A stretch of DNA of 64,000 nt from an uncultured Flavobacteriales bacterium (GTDB lineage Bacteria > Bacteroidota > Bacteroidia > Flavobacteriales > UBA1820): contig CABSLV010000008.1 of the NCBI GenBank assembly GCA_902478645.1, positions 6,948 through 70,947 of the forward strand, read 5' to 3'. Of this stretch, positions 53,557-63,291 are shown in pieces. Positions within the stretch are counted from its first letter, which is position 1; every line of letters begins with the position of its first letter. The notes below the pieces were generated by a model. It saw only the letters and a program-made list of their open reading frames with translations. It had not been told where the DNA came from and ran no database searches. Both the position numbers and the translations under genes were made by a program.

Positions 53557-54150
53557 CTACTTGCGGAAATACCCCACCGGTTGATTGAGCATCGGGGTAC
53601 AATCCTCAGGCAATCCCAACGCCCGGGCCAGTGCCGGAGCGTCCATCGAAGCGCGGGGCACGGTAGCCAACCCGGCTGCGGCACAGAACAGCGAGATGTT
53701 TTGCGAGACGATCCCCGCATCCATCGCGCCCCAGGTCTCGTCGCCCGAGCCGCGTGCCACCAGCAGCAGAACCACCGGAGCGTCCTTCATCGTGCGCAGG
53801 TCCTGGTCGGTTACCGGGATGAGCGTATTTTGCTTGTAGTCGAAGAAATAAGCGCCCTTCTCCAGGCAGACGTAAAGGTCGATGTCCTGCCGGTTCATGG
53901 CCGAGGGTGCGGTGCGTTTGCCCGACTCGGGGCGGTTGATGCCGTTGGCGGCCCACAGCAGATCGGACAAATCCTGTTTGGAGAGCATCCGGGGCGAGAA
54001 TTCCCGGGTGGACTTCCGCTGGGCGAAGGCTTGCATCATCGTCGCTTCCCGGGTCATGTCGGGGGCGGACAGCGGAATGGGTTCCAGGGATTGCGAACAG
54101 CCGACTACCAGCGAGCAGAGCAGGATCAGGGTCGAGAAAAGTGTTTTCAT
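53557..54150 (-). CDS. lipid-anchored nitroreductase-family protein
   Basis: A 197-residue flavoprotein-like protein with a lipobox (SLVVGC, Cys18). It then has the nitroreductase fold in the short SagB-like form: RKSTREFSPRMLSKQDLSDLLWAANGIN, TAPSAMNRQDIDLYV, WGAMDAGIVSQNISLFCAA and GYFRK. FMN would bind the RxSxR segment. Envelope-anchored nitroreductases are known in Bacteroidota, but their substrates are not established. Confidence 0.82.
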   Translation of the reverse strand: MKTLFSTLILLCSLVVGCSQSLEPIPLSAPDMTREATMMQAFAQRKSTREFSPRMLSKQDLSDLLWAANGINRPESGKRTAPSAMNRQDIDLYVCLEKGAYFFDYKQNTLIPVTDQDLRTMKDAPVVLLLVARGSGDETWGAMDAGIVSQNISLFCAAAGLATVPRASMDAPALARALGLPEDCTPMLNQPVGYFRK

Positions 54151-54167
54151 GGCATGAGTATTTCGGG

Positions 54168-54347
54168 TCAGTTCTTGTTTTCCCGTTTGCGTTCCACGGC
54201 GCGCAAGACCACCGCCAGGACGATCATCGCAAAGGCGACCAGTTTCATGTAATAGGCTTTCGGCTCGGGGATTTCGCCGAAGTAGGCATAGGCGGCCAGG
54301 ATCACAGCTCCTAAAGCCAAAGCTCTGTGAATAAGCGTTGTATTCAT
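54168..54347 (-). CDS. small two-helix membrane protein
   Basis: A 59-residue protein starting MNTTLIHRALALGAVILAAY. Two hydrophobic segments (about 9-25 and 35-50) are separated by a short PEPKAYYMK loop, and it ends in a basic RKRENKN tail. It lies 24 nt after era and 17 nt before the nitroreductase gene in the same direction, so it fits an operon. No family recognised. Confidence 0.6.
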   Translation of the reverse strand: MNTTLIHRALALGAVILAAYAYFGEIPEPKAYYMKLVAFAMIVLAVVLRAVERKRENKN

Positions 54348-54371
54348 TTTTATCTGCGGTATCTCAATAAA

Positions 54372-55262
54372 TCAATGCAAGTACCCGTAGCGGCGCAGCT
54401 TGCGTTGGTTGCCCCGCCAGTCGTCGTCCACCTTGACCACCAGTTCGAGGAAGGCCTTCTTGCCGAAAAAGCGTTCGATGTCCATCCGCGCCTGCGTACC
54501 GGTCTTCTTGAGCGCCTCGCCCCGGTGTCCGATCAGGATACCCCGCTGGCTCTCGCGCTCCACGTACACGATGGCACGGATGCGGATCAGGGTAGCATCC
54601 TCGACAAACTCCTCGACCACCACTTCGACCGAATAAGGCACCTCCTTGCGGTAGTTGAGCAGGATCTTCTGCCGGATGATCTCGCTGACGAAAAAGCGCT
54701 CCGGCCGATCGGTCAAAGCATCCTCCGGATAGTAGGAAGGACCCTCGGGCAAGAGGGCGACGATGCGCTCCAGGAGGTTGTCCGTATTGAAACGCTCGGT
54801 GGCCGACACGGGAACGACCTCCGCCCGGGGCAAACGCGCCTGCCAGTATTCGACCGCCGCTTCGAGCGTACGCTGATCGATCGTATCGATCTTGTTGATC
54901 ACCAAAAGGACGGGGACTTTCGCGTTTTCGATCCGGTGGAAGAACGTCTCGTCCTTGAGTTCCTTCAATCCCGGTTCGACCATGTAGAGCAGGACATCGG
55001 CATCCTCGAAGGCTTCCGAGACGAATTCCATCATCGACTCCTGCAGCTTGTACGCCGGGCGGATGATCCCCGGAGTATCCGAAAAGACGATCTGGTAATC
55101 CTCGGTCGAAACAATACCCAGAATGCGGTGCCGGGTGGTCTGCGCCTTGGACGTAATGATGGACAAATCGCGCCCTACCAACACGTTGAGCAACGTCGAT
55201 TTGCCTACGTTCGGGTTGCCGACGATATTGACGAAACCCGACTTGTGCGTTTTTTTCTCCAT
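54372..55262 (-). CDS. era: GTPase Era
   Basis: A 296-residue ribosome-maturation GTPase that binds 16S rRNA. The G domain has GNPNVGKSTLLN (P-loop), SKAQTTRHRILG, FSDTPGI and INKIDTID. The C-terminal KH domain has ILIGHRGEALKKTGTQARMDIE. The ATG at 55262 is favoured because a -7 box ends 5 nt before it; longer in-frame readings run through the repeat and promoter. Confidence 0.96.
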   Translation of the reverse strand: MEKKTHKSGFVNIVGNPNVGKSTLLNVLVGRDLSIITSKAQTTRHRILGIVSTEDYQIVFSDTPGIIRPAYKLQESMMEFVSEAFEDADVLLYMVEPGLKELKDETFFHRIENAKVPVLLVINKIDTIDQRTLEAAVEYWQARLPRAEVVPVSATERFNTDNLLERIVALLPEGPSYYPEDALTDRPERFFVSEIIRQKILLNYRKEVPYSVEVVVEEFVEDATLIRIRAIVYVERESQRGILIGHRGEALKKTGTQARMDIERFFGKKAFLELVVKVDDDWRGNQRKLRRYGYLH

Positions 55263-55267
55263 ATGGG

Positions 55268-55275
55268 CAAATGTA
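55268..55275 (-). promoter_or_regulatory. -7 box for era; leaderless transcript predicted
   Basis: Minus-strand TACATTTG ends 5 nt before the era ATG. This matches the arrangement at metH. Confidence 0.6.
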
Positions 55276-55330
55276 GCGAAAGGCGAGCGCAGAGACAAAT
55301 CGAAAACAAGGTTTTCGCATTTGGCTATGC
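55268..55330 (-). repeat. single unit of the dispersed palindromic repeat
   Basis: On the minus strand: the palindrome CGAAAACCTTGTTTTCG (55301-55317), a CTGCGCTCGCCTTTC segment, then the -7 box. This is the same order as the repeats at 8.9 and 22.8 kb, but more diverged. Confidence 0.5.
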
Positions 55331-55437
55331 CGAGCCGCCTCCTGCATGATGGAAATGCAGTGAAAATACCATTCTGTTTTTGTCCTTCCCGAAGTGCTTT
55401 TTTGCCCGCCACCGGTGCGAAATCGCGGCATTATTCA

Positions 55438-55445
55438 TAACTTTG
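55438..55445 (+). promoter_or_regulatory. -7 box for the Gfo/Idh/MocA-rimO operon
   Basis: TAACTTTG, 35 nt before the ATG at 55481. Confidence 0.55.
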
Positions 55446-55480
55446 CAAACTATGTACAACCCCTTAACGCGAAACGAATC

Positions 55481-56491
55481 ATGTTGAAAGTAGGTCTGCT
55501 CGGTGCCGGTCATCTGGGAAAGATACACCTGCGGCTGCTCGCCGCCTCGCCCCATTACGAATTGGCCGGATTCTACGACCCCGACCCTGCCAATGCCGCT
55601 GCGGTCGAGATGGAAAGCGGCGTGAAAGCCTTCCCGGACATGGACAGCCTGCTCGACGCCGTGGAGATAGCCGACATCGTTACCCCCACTCTGTACCACT
55701 ACGAATGTGCCTGCAAAGCCATCGAAAAAGGCTGCCACGTATTTCTCGAAAAACCCGTTACCACGACTCTGGAGCAAGCCGAAGACCTGATCCGCCGCCT
55801 GCACGAAAAGGGCCTCAAAGGCCAGGTAGGCCACGTGGAACGATTCAACCCGGCTTTTACCGCCGTACGCCCCTATATCCAGCGCCCGGCCTTTATCGAA
55901 GCGCACCGCTTGGCCGAATTCAACCCCCGGGGCACCGACGTACCCGTAGTACTCGACCTGATGATCCACGACCTCGATGCCATCCTCACCCTGGTCGATT
56001 CGCCCGTGCGAAGTCTGACGGCCAGCGGAGCCTGCGTGATCGACACCACGCCCGACATCGCCAACGCCCGCATCGAGTTTGAAAACGGCTGCGTGGCCAA
56101 CGTTACCTCCAGCCGCATCTCGATGAAAAACATGCGCAAGACCCGCATCTTCCAGCAGGATGCGTACATCACCATCGACTTCCTGAAAAAAGAATCCGAA
56201 ATTCTACGCATCCACGATGCTCCCGCCGATCCGGATCCGTATGCCATGATCCTGACCAACGCCCAGGGAGTGAGCAAGCAGATCGCATTCGAGAAACCCG
56301 ACGTACAGGCCAACAACGCCATCCTCGACGAATTGGACTCCTTTGCCCGCGCCATCGAAAACGACAGCATCCCGCCCGTTACCCTCGAGCAGGGCGCCGC
56401 TGCGCTGAAAGTGGCTCTGGAGATCGTCCGCGACATCGAGCGGCACGCCGAACGCGTGAAAGCCGCCCGGCAAAACACCAACGAACGATGA
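55481..56491 (+). CDS. Gfo/Idh/MocA family oxidoreductase
   Basis: A 336-residue NAD(P)-dependent oxidoreductase: Rossmann motif GLLGAGHLGKIH (about 5-16), EKPVTTTLEQAEDL (the conserved EKP), VGHVERFNPAF and a C-terminal domain starting LDLMIHDLDAIL. Substrates in the family are sugars, inositols or nucleotide sugars; this subgroup is typical of Bacteroidota and lacks an assigned role. The frame extends upstream to 55394, but 55481 follows the promoter. Its stop overlaps rimO by 4 nt. Confidence 0.85.
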   Translation: MLKVGLLGAGHLGKIHLRLLAASPHYELAGFYDPDPANAAAVEMESGVKAFPDMDSLLDAVEIADIVTPTLYHYECACKAIEKGCHVFLEKPVTTTLEQAEDLIRRLHEKGLKGQVGHVERFNPAFTAVRPYIQRPAFIEAHRLAEFNPRGTDVPVVLDLMIHDLDAILTLVDSPVRSLTASGACVIDTTPDIANARIEFENGCVANVTSSRISMKNMRKTRIFQQDAYITIDFLKKESEILRIHDAPADPDPYAMILTNAQGVSKQIAFEKPDVQANNAILDELDSFARAIENDSIPPVTLEQGAAALKVALEIVRDIERHAERVKAARQNTNER

Positions 56492-57798
56492 AAACAACGA
56501 CAAAAAACACCCATCCTTCCCGCATCAACATCATCACGCTGGGCTGCTCGAAAAACACGTGCGACTCGGAAGCACTCGCCGGACAACTCTCCGGCCAAGG
56601 CTTGTCCGTAGCCCACGAAGGCCCGGGGGAGATCGTGGTGATCAACACCTGCGGCTTTATCGGCGACGCCAAGGAACAGTCCATCGACGTGATCCTCGAA
56701 CAGGCCGAGCGAAAACGCCGGGGCGAAATCCAACGCCTGTACGTTACCGGCTGCCTGGTACAGCGCTATCAGGAGGAACTCGCCGCCGAGCTGCCCGAAG
56801 TGGACGGGTTTTACAACCTCTCCCAACTCCGCGAACTGCTCTCCGCCCTGGGAGCCGACTACCGCACCTCCCTGGTGGGCGAGCGCCTCTTGTCCACTCC
56901 CTCGCACTACGCCTACCTGAAAATCTCGGAAGGCTGCGACCGATCCTGCTCCTATTGCGCCATCCCGATGATCCGGGGCCGGCACATCTCCGTACCGATG
57001 GAGGACCTGGTGACCCAAGCCGAAAAATTGGCCCAAGGAGGAGTGAAGGAACTTATCCTCATCGCCCAGGACCTGACCTATTACGGGATAGACCTCTACG
57101 GAAAACGATGCCTGGCCGAGCTCATCCGCCGTCTGGCCCGGATCGACGGCATCCGCTGGATCCGCCTGCACTACGCCTACCCCAACGGCTTCCCGGAAGA
57201 CGTTCTGGAGGTTATGGCCACCGAGCCCAAAGTATGCAAATACCTGGACATCCCCCTGCAACATATCTCCGACCGTATTCTTCGCTCGATGAAGCGCGGT
57301 TCGACCAGGCAGGAGATCGACGCACTGCTGAGCCGCATCCGGGAAAAGGTCCCCGGCATCGCCCTACGCACGACCCTGATCGTGGGCTATCCGGGAGAAA
57401 CGCTGGAGGAATTCGATGAACTCAAGGCCTGGGTTTCGGCCCAGCGATTCGACCGCCTGGGCTGTTTCGCATACAGCGAGGAGGAAGGCACTGCCGCCGC
57501 CCGCCTGGAGGACGACGTGCCGCCCGAGGAGAAACAACGTCGCGTGGAGGAACTGATGGAACTGCAAAAACAGATCTCCTACGAAAACAACCAGGCACGT
57601 GTGGGACAAACGCTGAACGTACTGATCGACAGTTGCAACGAAAACGTCTTCATGGGCCGCACCGAATACGACTCACCCGAAGTGGACAACGACGTGTTCA
57701 TCGACCGGGAAAAATGGCGCGTACCGGTGGGCGATTTCGTCAAGGTGAACGTTACCTCGGCCGGGCTGTACGACCTGTTCGGCATACCGGTGCCCTGA
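56488..57798 (+). CDS. rimO: ribosomal protein S12 methylthiotransferase RimO
   Basis: A 436-residue radical-SAM enzyme that methylthiolates Asp of ribosomal protein S12. N-terminal UPF0004 domain with three Cys (LGCSKNTCDSE, NTCGFI, TGCLVQRY), radical-SAM motif EGCDRSCSYCAIP, and C-terminal TRAM domain (about 370-436). The LGCSKNTCDSE wording fits RimO rather than MiaB. It starts within the stop codon of the oxidoreductase gene. Confidence 0.95.
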   Translation: MKTTTKNTHPSRINIITLGCSKNTCDSEALAGQLSGQGLSVAHEGPGEIVVINTCGFIGDAKEQSIDVILEQAERKRRGEIQRLYVTGCLVQRYQEELAAELPEVDGFYNLSQLRELLSALGADYRTSLVGERLLSTPSHYAYLKISEGCDRSCSYCAIPMIRGRHISVPMEDLVTQAEKLAQGGVKELILIAQDLTYYGIDLYGKRCLAELIRRLARIDGIRWIRLHYAYPNGFPEDVLEVMATEPKVCKYLDIPLQHISDRILRSMKRGSTRQEIDALLSRIREKVPGIALRTTLIVGYPGETLEEFDELKAWVSAQRFDRLGCFAYSEEEGTAAARLEDDVPPEEKQRRVEELMELQKQISYENNQARVGQTLNVLIDSCNENVFMGRTEYDSPEVDNDVFIDREKWRVPVGDFVKVNVTSAGLYDLFGIPVP

Positions 57799-57842
57799 AC
57801 CGATAATTTCGTACCTTTACCCATCATCCAACCCTACGCCGT

Positions 57843-58616
57843 ATGTTCGATTTTATCTCCTTCGGTCTCAAGGACCTGATAGACATTGCCGCCGTGGTAT
57901 TTCTGGTCTTCCAGTTCTACCGCCTGATCCGCGGCACGGTGGCGGTAAACATCTTCGTCGGCATCCTGGCCCTGTTTATCCTTTGGAAGGTGGTCGAAGC
58001 GTTCCAGATGACCCTGCTGAGCGGTATTCTGGGGCAGTTCATGAGCCTGGGAGTGATCATCATCGTCATCCTGTTCCAGCAGGAGATCCGGCGTTTCCTT
58101 ATCCTGATCGGCACCAACAACTTTTTCGTGCGGCATTTCTTCTCCCGCATGCGCCGCAAACGCGACGTGCCCGAGAAGATCGAAGTCCGCGAGATCGCCA
58201 ATGCCTGTTTCGAGATGGCCAAAACGCGTACCGGCGCGCTGATCGTGTTCAAAAAGTCGATGTTCGACCTCAAGGAAGCCACGGCCGGCGATGCCCAGAA
58301 CATCGTCCCCACGCAGAGCATCCTCGAGAGCATCTTTTATAAAAACAGCCCGCTGCACGACGGAGCCATCGTCATCGAAAACGGCCGCATCGTCGCCACG
58401 CGCGTCATCCTGCCCGTTTCGCGGGATAAAAACCTGCCCGAGGAATACGGCACCCGCCACCGCGCAGCCATCGGCATCGCCGAAAAATCGGATGCCGTGT
58501 CGGTGGTCGTATCCGAAGAACGGGGCAAGGTGAGCCTGGTCAAGGGAACGACCATCACGGTGATGAACTCGGCGGAGGAACTGGAAAAACGACTGAATGA
58601 AGAACTGGAGATATAA
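57843..58616 (+). CDS. cdaA: diadenylate cyclase CdaA
   Basis: Makes the second messenger c-di-AMP from two ATP. The 257-residue protein has three N-terminal transmembrane helices (about 10-80) and a DAC/DisA_N domain with DGA (PLHDGAIV) and RHR (GTRHRAAIG) motifs. A TACCTTTA near 57812-57819, close to a -7 box, precedes it. It sits between rimO and purM; no CdaR-like regulator is adjacent. Confidence 0.94.
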   Translation: MFDFISFGLKDLIDIAAVVFLVFQFYRLIRGTVAVNIFVGILALFILWKVVEAFQMTLLSGILGQFMSLGVIIIVILFQQEIRRFLILIGTNNFFVRHFFSRMRRKRDVPEKIEVREIANACFEMAKTRTGALIVFKKSMFDLKEATAGDAQNIVPTQSILESIFYKNSPLHDGAIVIENGRIVATRVILPVSRDKNLPEEYGTRHRAAIGIAEKSDAVSVVVSEERGKVSLVKGTTITVMNSAEELEKRLNEELEI

Positions 58617-58643
58617 ACACATAAAACACTATATGACAATACC

Positions 58644-59819
58644 ATGGAAGTAAGCAAGCGATATGCCGGCCGCGGTGTTTCCGCCTCGAAGGAGGACGTA
58701 CACAACGCCATCCGCCACGTGGACAAAGGGCTGTTCCCCGGGGCTTTCTGCAAGATCATCCCCGACTACCTGGCCGGCGACCCGGAATACTGCATCGTCA
58801 TGCACGCCGACGGAGCGGGCACCAAATCCGCCCTGGCCTACATGTACTGGAAGCGTACCGGCGACCTTTCCGTCTGGAAAGGCATCGCGCAGGATGCCCT
58901 GGTGATGAACATCGACGACCTGCTGTGCGTGGGTGCTACGGACAACATCCTGCTCTCGTCCACCATCGGGCGCAACAAACACCTGATCCCCGGCGAAGTC
59001 ATCGCAGCCATTATCGGCGGCACGGAGGAACTGCTCGCCGAGATGCGCTCCTACGGGGTCAACATCATCTCCACCGGCGGGGAAACGGCCGACGTGGGCG
59101 ACCTGGTGCGCACCATCATCGTCGATTCGACCGTAACGGCCCGCATGCGCCGCGCCGATGTGGTGGACAATGCCCGCATCCAGGCCGGCGATGTCATCGT
59201 CGGTTTGGCCTCGTTCGGGAAAGCCTCCTACGAAACGCAATACAACGGCGGGATGGGTTCCAACGGCCTGACTTCGGCACGTCACGACGTATTCCGCAAG
59301 ACTTTGGCCGGGGAATTCCCCGAGAGCTACGACCCTGCCACCGATCCTTCACTGGTGTACTGCGGCTCGAAAGACCTGACCGACCCGGTAGAGGACACTC
59401 CGCTCGATGCCGCCCGTCTGGTGTTGTCCCCTACCCGTACGTATGCCCCGGTGGTCAAAAAGGTGCTGGACGAACTCCGCAGCCGGATACACGGCATGGT
59501 GCATTGCTCGGGCGGGGCGCAGACGAAAATCCTGCATTTCGTCAAGGACCTGCATGTGATCAAGGACCATCTGTTCCCCGTACCGCCTCTCTTCGAACTG
59601 ATCCAGCGCGAGAGCGGCACTTCGTGGAAGGAGATGTACCAGGTGTTCAACATGGGACATCGGATGGAATTTTACGTACCGGAAGACATTGCCGGGCGCA
59701 TCATCGAGATTTCCGAGTCGTTCGACATCCCGGCACGCATCGTCGGCCGGGTGGAAGCCAGCCAGCAGGGGGGCGCACACCTGACCATCCGCAGCGACCG
59801 CGGTACGTTCGAGTATTGA
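58644..59819 (+). CDS. purM: phosphoribosylformylglycinamidine cyclo-ligase (AIR synthase)
   Basis: A 391-residue AIR-synthase-family protein of the longer Bacteroidota type. It would close FGAM to AIR in purine synthesis. Features are RYAGRGVSASKEDV, MHADGAGTKSALAY, AQDALVMNIDDLLCVGA, STGGETADVGD and GHRMEFYVPEDIA. It is about 45 residues longer than E. coli PurM. It follows cdaA by 27 nt. Confidence 0.9.
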   Translation: MEVSKRYAGRGVSASKEDVHNAIRHVDKGLFPGAFCKIIPDYLAGDPEYCIVMHADGAGTKSALAYMYWKRTGDLSVWKGIAQDALVMNIDDLLCVGATDNILLSSTIGRNKHLIPGEVIAAIIGGTEELLAEMRSYGVNIISTGGETADVGDLVRTIIVDSTVTARMRRADVVDNARIQAGDVIVGLASFGKASYETQYNGGMGSNGLTSARHDVFRKTLAGEFPESYDPATDPSLVYCGSKDLTDPVEDTPLDAARLVLSPTRTYAPVVKKVLDELRSRIHGMVHCSGGAQTKILHFVKDLHVIKDHLFPVPPLFELIQRESGTSWKEMYQVFNMGHRMEFYVPEDIAGRIIEISESFDIPARIVGRVEASQQGGAHLTIRSDRGTFEY

Positions 59820-59909
59820 TCCTGCTTTCCTTTTTTCACCGCAAACAGAAAAGCGACAAGAGAGACAACAGAGACAACAAATACAGCATACACAGACCGA
59901 TTTTTTTAC

Positions 59910-60998
59910 ATGGCATCCACACTTTTGGAAAAACTGGAAGGTCTCCGCACCCGTTTCGACGAGGTGTCCGACCTGATCATCCAGCCCGAGGTCATTGCCG
60001 ACCAGAAACGGTACGTCGAACTGGGACGGCAGTACAAGCAGCTGGAGAAGATCATGGAGGCTTACCGGCGCTACAAACAACTGCTCGACGATGTTTCGGA
60101 AGCCCGCACCCTGCTGGCCGAAGGCGGCGGCGATGCGGAAATGGCCGAAATGGCCCGCGAACAACTCGAAGAGGCTGAAGCGAAGATCGCTCCCACCGAA
60201 GAGGAAATAAAACTGCTGCTCATCCCCAAGGACCCGGCCGATGCCAAAAACGCAGTGGTCGAACTGCGCGGGGGTACGGGCGGCGACGAAGCGGCCCTTT
60301 TTGCCGGGGACCTGTTCCGCATGTACACCAAGTTTGCCGAACGCAAAGGCTGGCGGCAGGAGGTACTGGACTTCAACGAAGGCACGGCCGGCGGTTACAA
60401 GGAGATCATCTTCAAACTCTCGGGCGAGGACGTCTATGGCACGATGAAATTCGAAGCCGGCGTCCACCGCGTACAACGCGTCCCGGCCACCGAAGCCCAA
60501 GGACGGGTGCATACCTCGGCCGCTACGTGCATCGTGATGCCCGAAGCCGAGGAATTCGACATCTACATCGACCCCAAGGACATCCGCAAGGACACGTTCT
60601 GCTCTTCCGGGGCAGGAGGACAGTCGGTCAATACGACCTACTCCGCCGTCCGCCTCACGCACATCCCCACCGGCATCGTAGCCCAGTGCCAGGACGAACG
60701 TTCCCAGTTGAAGAACCTCGAAAAGTGCATGATGGTGCTCCGTTCGCGCCTCTACGAGATCGAATACCAGAAACGCCTCGAACAGGAAGCCCGCCAGCGC
60801 AAGTCGATGGTCTCCACCGGCGACCGCTCGGCCAAGATCCGCACGTACAACTATCCCCAGGGGCGCGTTACCGACCACCGGATCGGCCTGACCCTTTACA
60901 ACCTGCAGGACGTGCTGGACGGCGACCTGCAACGCATCATCGACGAACTGACGATGGCCGAGAACGCCGAAAAACTCCGCGAAGGCGAAAGCGATTGA
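59910..60998 (+). CDS. prfA: peptide chain release factor 1
   Basis: Class I release factor for UAA and UAG. 362 residues, with the PxT-type tripeptide in RVPATEAQGRVHTS and GGQ in SSGAGGQSVNTTYSAV (about 236-238). The longer N-terminal coiled domain fits RF1. prfB, its counterpart, is 54 kb upstream in the same window. Confidence 0.96.
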   Translation: MASTLLEKLEGLRTRFDEVSDLIIQPEVIADQKRYVELGRQYKQLEKIMEAYRRYKQLLDDVSEARTLLAEGGGDAEMAEMAREQLEEAEAKIAPTEEEIKLLLIPKDPADAKNAVVELRGGTGGDEAALFAGDLFRMYTKFAERKGWRQEVLDFNEGTAGGYKEIIFKLSGEDVYGTMKFEAGVHRVQRVPATEAQGRVHTSAATCIVMPEAEEFDIYIDPKDIRKDTFCSSGAGGQSVNTTYSAVRLTHIPTGIVAQCQDERSQLKNLEKCMMVLRSRLYEIEYQKRLEQEARQRKSMVSTGDRSAKIRTYNYPQGRVTDHRIGLTLYNLQDVLDGDLQRIIDELTMAENAEKLREGESD

Positions 60999-61054
60999 AC
61001 CATCCCTTTCGGGAGAGACAAACCGAAAAAAGACAAAAAACCTACCGAAATACA

Positions 61055-63202
61055 ATGAAACACCTGAAAATGCTTCTTTTGTGCCTGCTGGCGGCTGTTT
61101 CCACCGGGCTTTGGGCACAAAAACAGGAATTCACCCTCGAGGATGCTCTGCTCACCCCCCGGAAATTCATCCCTGAAGCCTACCTGAACGTCCAATGGTC
61201 GCCTTCGGGGGCGCGCTGGGCGCACTACGATGCCGTCAAGGGAGAACTGGTCCTCGAAACGCCTTCCGGCTCCGTGCAGCGCATCACTGCCTCCGACGTG
61301 GAAAAAGCCGCCGGAATGACCCTCAAGGCCGTACCTCCTACTTACGGATGGAAAGACGCCACCACGCTCTATTTCCGCACTGCGGATCGGATATTCGAAT
61401 ACAACATCTCTTCCAAAAGCGGGAAAGTCGTCCTGCAATGGGATTCGACCCTTCCCTCGGTAGTCGTCAGCCCGGCGTTCGACGGAGTGGCCTACACCCA
61501 GGGCGGCAACGTCTATTACCTCAAGGGGGAAAGCGAGCGCATCGCCCTCACCCGGGACGGCGGACAAGGGATCGTCAATGGAGAGACGGTACATCGCAAT
61601 GAATTCGGCATCACGGGAGGGATCTTCTTCTCGCCCGACGGCCAGAAGATCGCCTACTACCGCAAGGACGAGTCGATGGTCGGGCATTATCCCATCGTGG
61701 AGACCAATGCCCGGATCGCCACGGTAAAGGAGATCCCCTACCCGATGGCCGGTGAGAAATCCGAGGAAGTTACCCTCCACATCTACGACACGCGCACCGG
61801 CGAAACGGTCCAGGTAGCCAAGCAAGGCCAGGCGGAGGACTACCTGACCGCCATCACGTGGGATCCTTCGAGCCGCTATCTCTACATCGCCGAGCTGACC
61901 CGCGACCAGAAGCACATGCGTTTCAACAAATTCGACGCAGCTTCCGGTGCCTTCCTCAAGACACTCTTCCGTGAAGATTCCGACCGTTGGGTCGAACCGG
62001 AAGAGCCGGCCCTGTTCTTCAAAAGCCGCCCGAACGAACTGTTCTGGCGCAGCGAGCGCGACGGCAATGTCCACTACTACCGTTACTCGACCGACGGACA
62101 GCTGCTGGGCAAAGCGACCGACGGAGCGATCCAGGTGGAACGCGTCATTGGCCTGGTCGGGGAAAAATTCTTCTATGTCGCCACGGCCGATGCAGGCCTG
62201 GACCGCACGGTGAAATTCACCGACCTCAAGACTGGGGATGTCGGTTTTGTCCGCTCCGAAAAAGGCACGTGGGACGGATATGTCGATCCGACGGGCAAGT
62301 ACATGGTCTGCACGTTTACCGACCTGAACACTCCGGGGCGGGCCGAGCTGGTGTCCCTGGTCAAGGACGGGCGCCGCAACCTGGGAAAAACGGTACGCGA
62401 ACTGTTCTCGGCGGCCAATCCCCTGGCCGACTACAAGATCGGGACGGTGCGCTTGGGAAAGATCATCCGCGACAATGTGGAATACAACACCCGGTTGGTC
62501 CTCCCGTCCAATTTCGACCCCACGCGCCGCTATCCGGTGCTGGTGTACGTGTACGGCGGTCCTCACCTCCAAATGGTGCGCAACGTCTTCCGGGGCGGAG
62601 CCGACCTGTGGATGCACGTGCTGGCCGAGAAGGGCTACGTGATCTTTACGATGGACAACCGGGGTACGCCTGCTCGGGGATTTGACTGGGAAAGCGCCGT
62701 TCACCGCCGTCTGGGACAGCTGGAGGTAAAGGATCAGATGCTGGGTATCGAATTCCTCAAGAACCAGTCGTTCGTCTATCCCGATCGGATCGCGGTTTAC
62801 GGATGGAGTTACGGCGGATTCATGAGCATCTCGATGATGCTCGCTCACCCCGAGGTGTTCAAAGCATGCGTGGCCGGCGGCCCGGTGATCGACTGGAAAT
62901 GGTACGAGGTGATGTACACCGAACGCTACATGGACACCCCTCAGGACAATCCAGAAGGGTATGCCGCTGCCCGTCTGACGGACAAGATCGGTGCGCTGAA
63001 GAACCACATGCTGGTCATCCACGGCACGGCCGACCCGACGGTGGTATGGCAGCAGTCGGAGGAATTGCTCCGCGCGGCGATCGACGAAGGCATCCAGATG
63101 GACTACATGATCTATCCGGGACACGAACACAATGTCCCGGTTCCCGACCGTTTGCACTTGTTTACCAAGATATTCGACTATCTGGATCTTTACAACCGAT
63201 AA
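61055..63202 (+). CDS. exported dipeptidyl-peptidase IV (S9 family)
   Basis: A 715-residue periplasmic or surface serine peptidase with a signal peptide ending GLWAQ. An eight-bladed beta-propeller domain (about 40-470) precedes the alpha/beta hydrolase domain. The catalytic set is Ser in YGWSYGGFMS, Asp in HGTADPTV and His in PGHEHNV. Family members release X-Pro or X-Ala dipeptides, typical of amino-acid fermenting Bacteroidales. The frame opens far upstream inside prfA, but the ATG at 61055 gives the signal peptide. A long terminator follows. Confidence 0.93.
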   Translation: MKHLKMLLLCLLAAVSTGLWAQKQEFTLEDALLTPRKFIPEAYLNVQWSPSGARWAHYDAVKGELVLETPSGSVQRITASDVEKAAGMTLKAVPPTYGWKDATTLYFRTADRIFEYNISSKSGKVVLQWDSTLPSVVVSPAFDGVAYTQGGNVYYLKGESERIALTRDGGQGIVNGETVHRNEFGITGGIFFSPDGQKIAYYRKDESMVGHYPIVETNARIATVKEIPYPMAGEKSEEVTLHIYDTRTGETVQVAKQGQAEDYLTAITWDPSSRYLYIAELTRDQKHMRFNKFDAASGAFLKTLFREDSDRWVEPEEPALFFKSRPNELFWRSERDGNVHYYRYSTDGQLLGKATDGAIQVERVIGLVGEKFFYVATADAGLDRTVKFTDLKTGDVGFVRSEKGTWDGYVDPTGKYMVCTFTDLNTPGRAELVSLVKDGRRNLGKTVRELFSAANPLADYKIGTVRLGKIIRDNVEYNTRLVLPSNFDPTRRYPVLVYVYGGPHLQMVRNVFRGGADLWMHVLAEKGYVIFTMDNRGTPARGFDWESAVHRRLGQLEVKDQMLGIEFLKNQSFVYPDRIAVYGWSYGGFMSISMMLAHPEVFKACVAGGPVIDWKWYEVMYTERYMDTPQDNPEGYAAARLTDKIGALKNHMLVIHGTADPTVVWQQSEELLRAAIDEGIQMDYMIYPGHEHNVPVPDRLHLFTKIFDYLDLYNR

Positions 63203-63223
63203 GCAGCTTCGGCAAGCAAGCGC

Positions 63224-63275
63224 ATGCAAGCAAAAATCCCGGCGGACGAATGTCCGCCGGGATTTTTGCTTGCAT
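63224..63275. terminator. long bidirectional terminator
   Basis: A 24-bp perfect stem (ATGCAAGCAAAAATCCCGGC start) with a GAAT loop, 21 nt after the DPP IV stop. It marks the end of the conserved core gene block. Confidence 0.85.
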
Positions 63276-63291
63276 GTGCGCTTGAGCGCCT

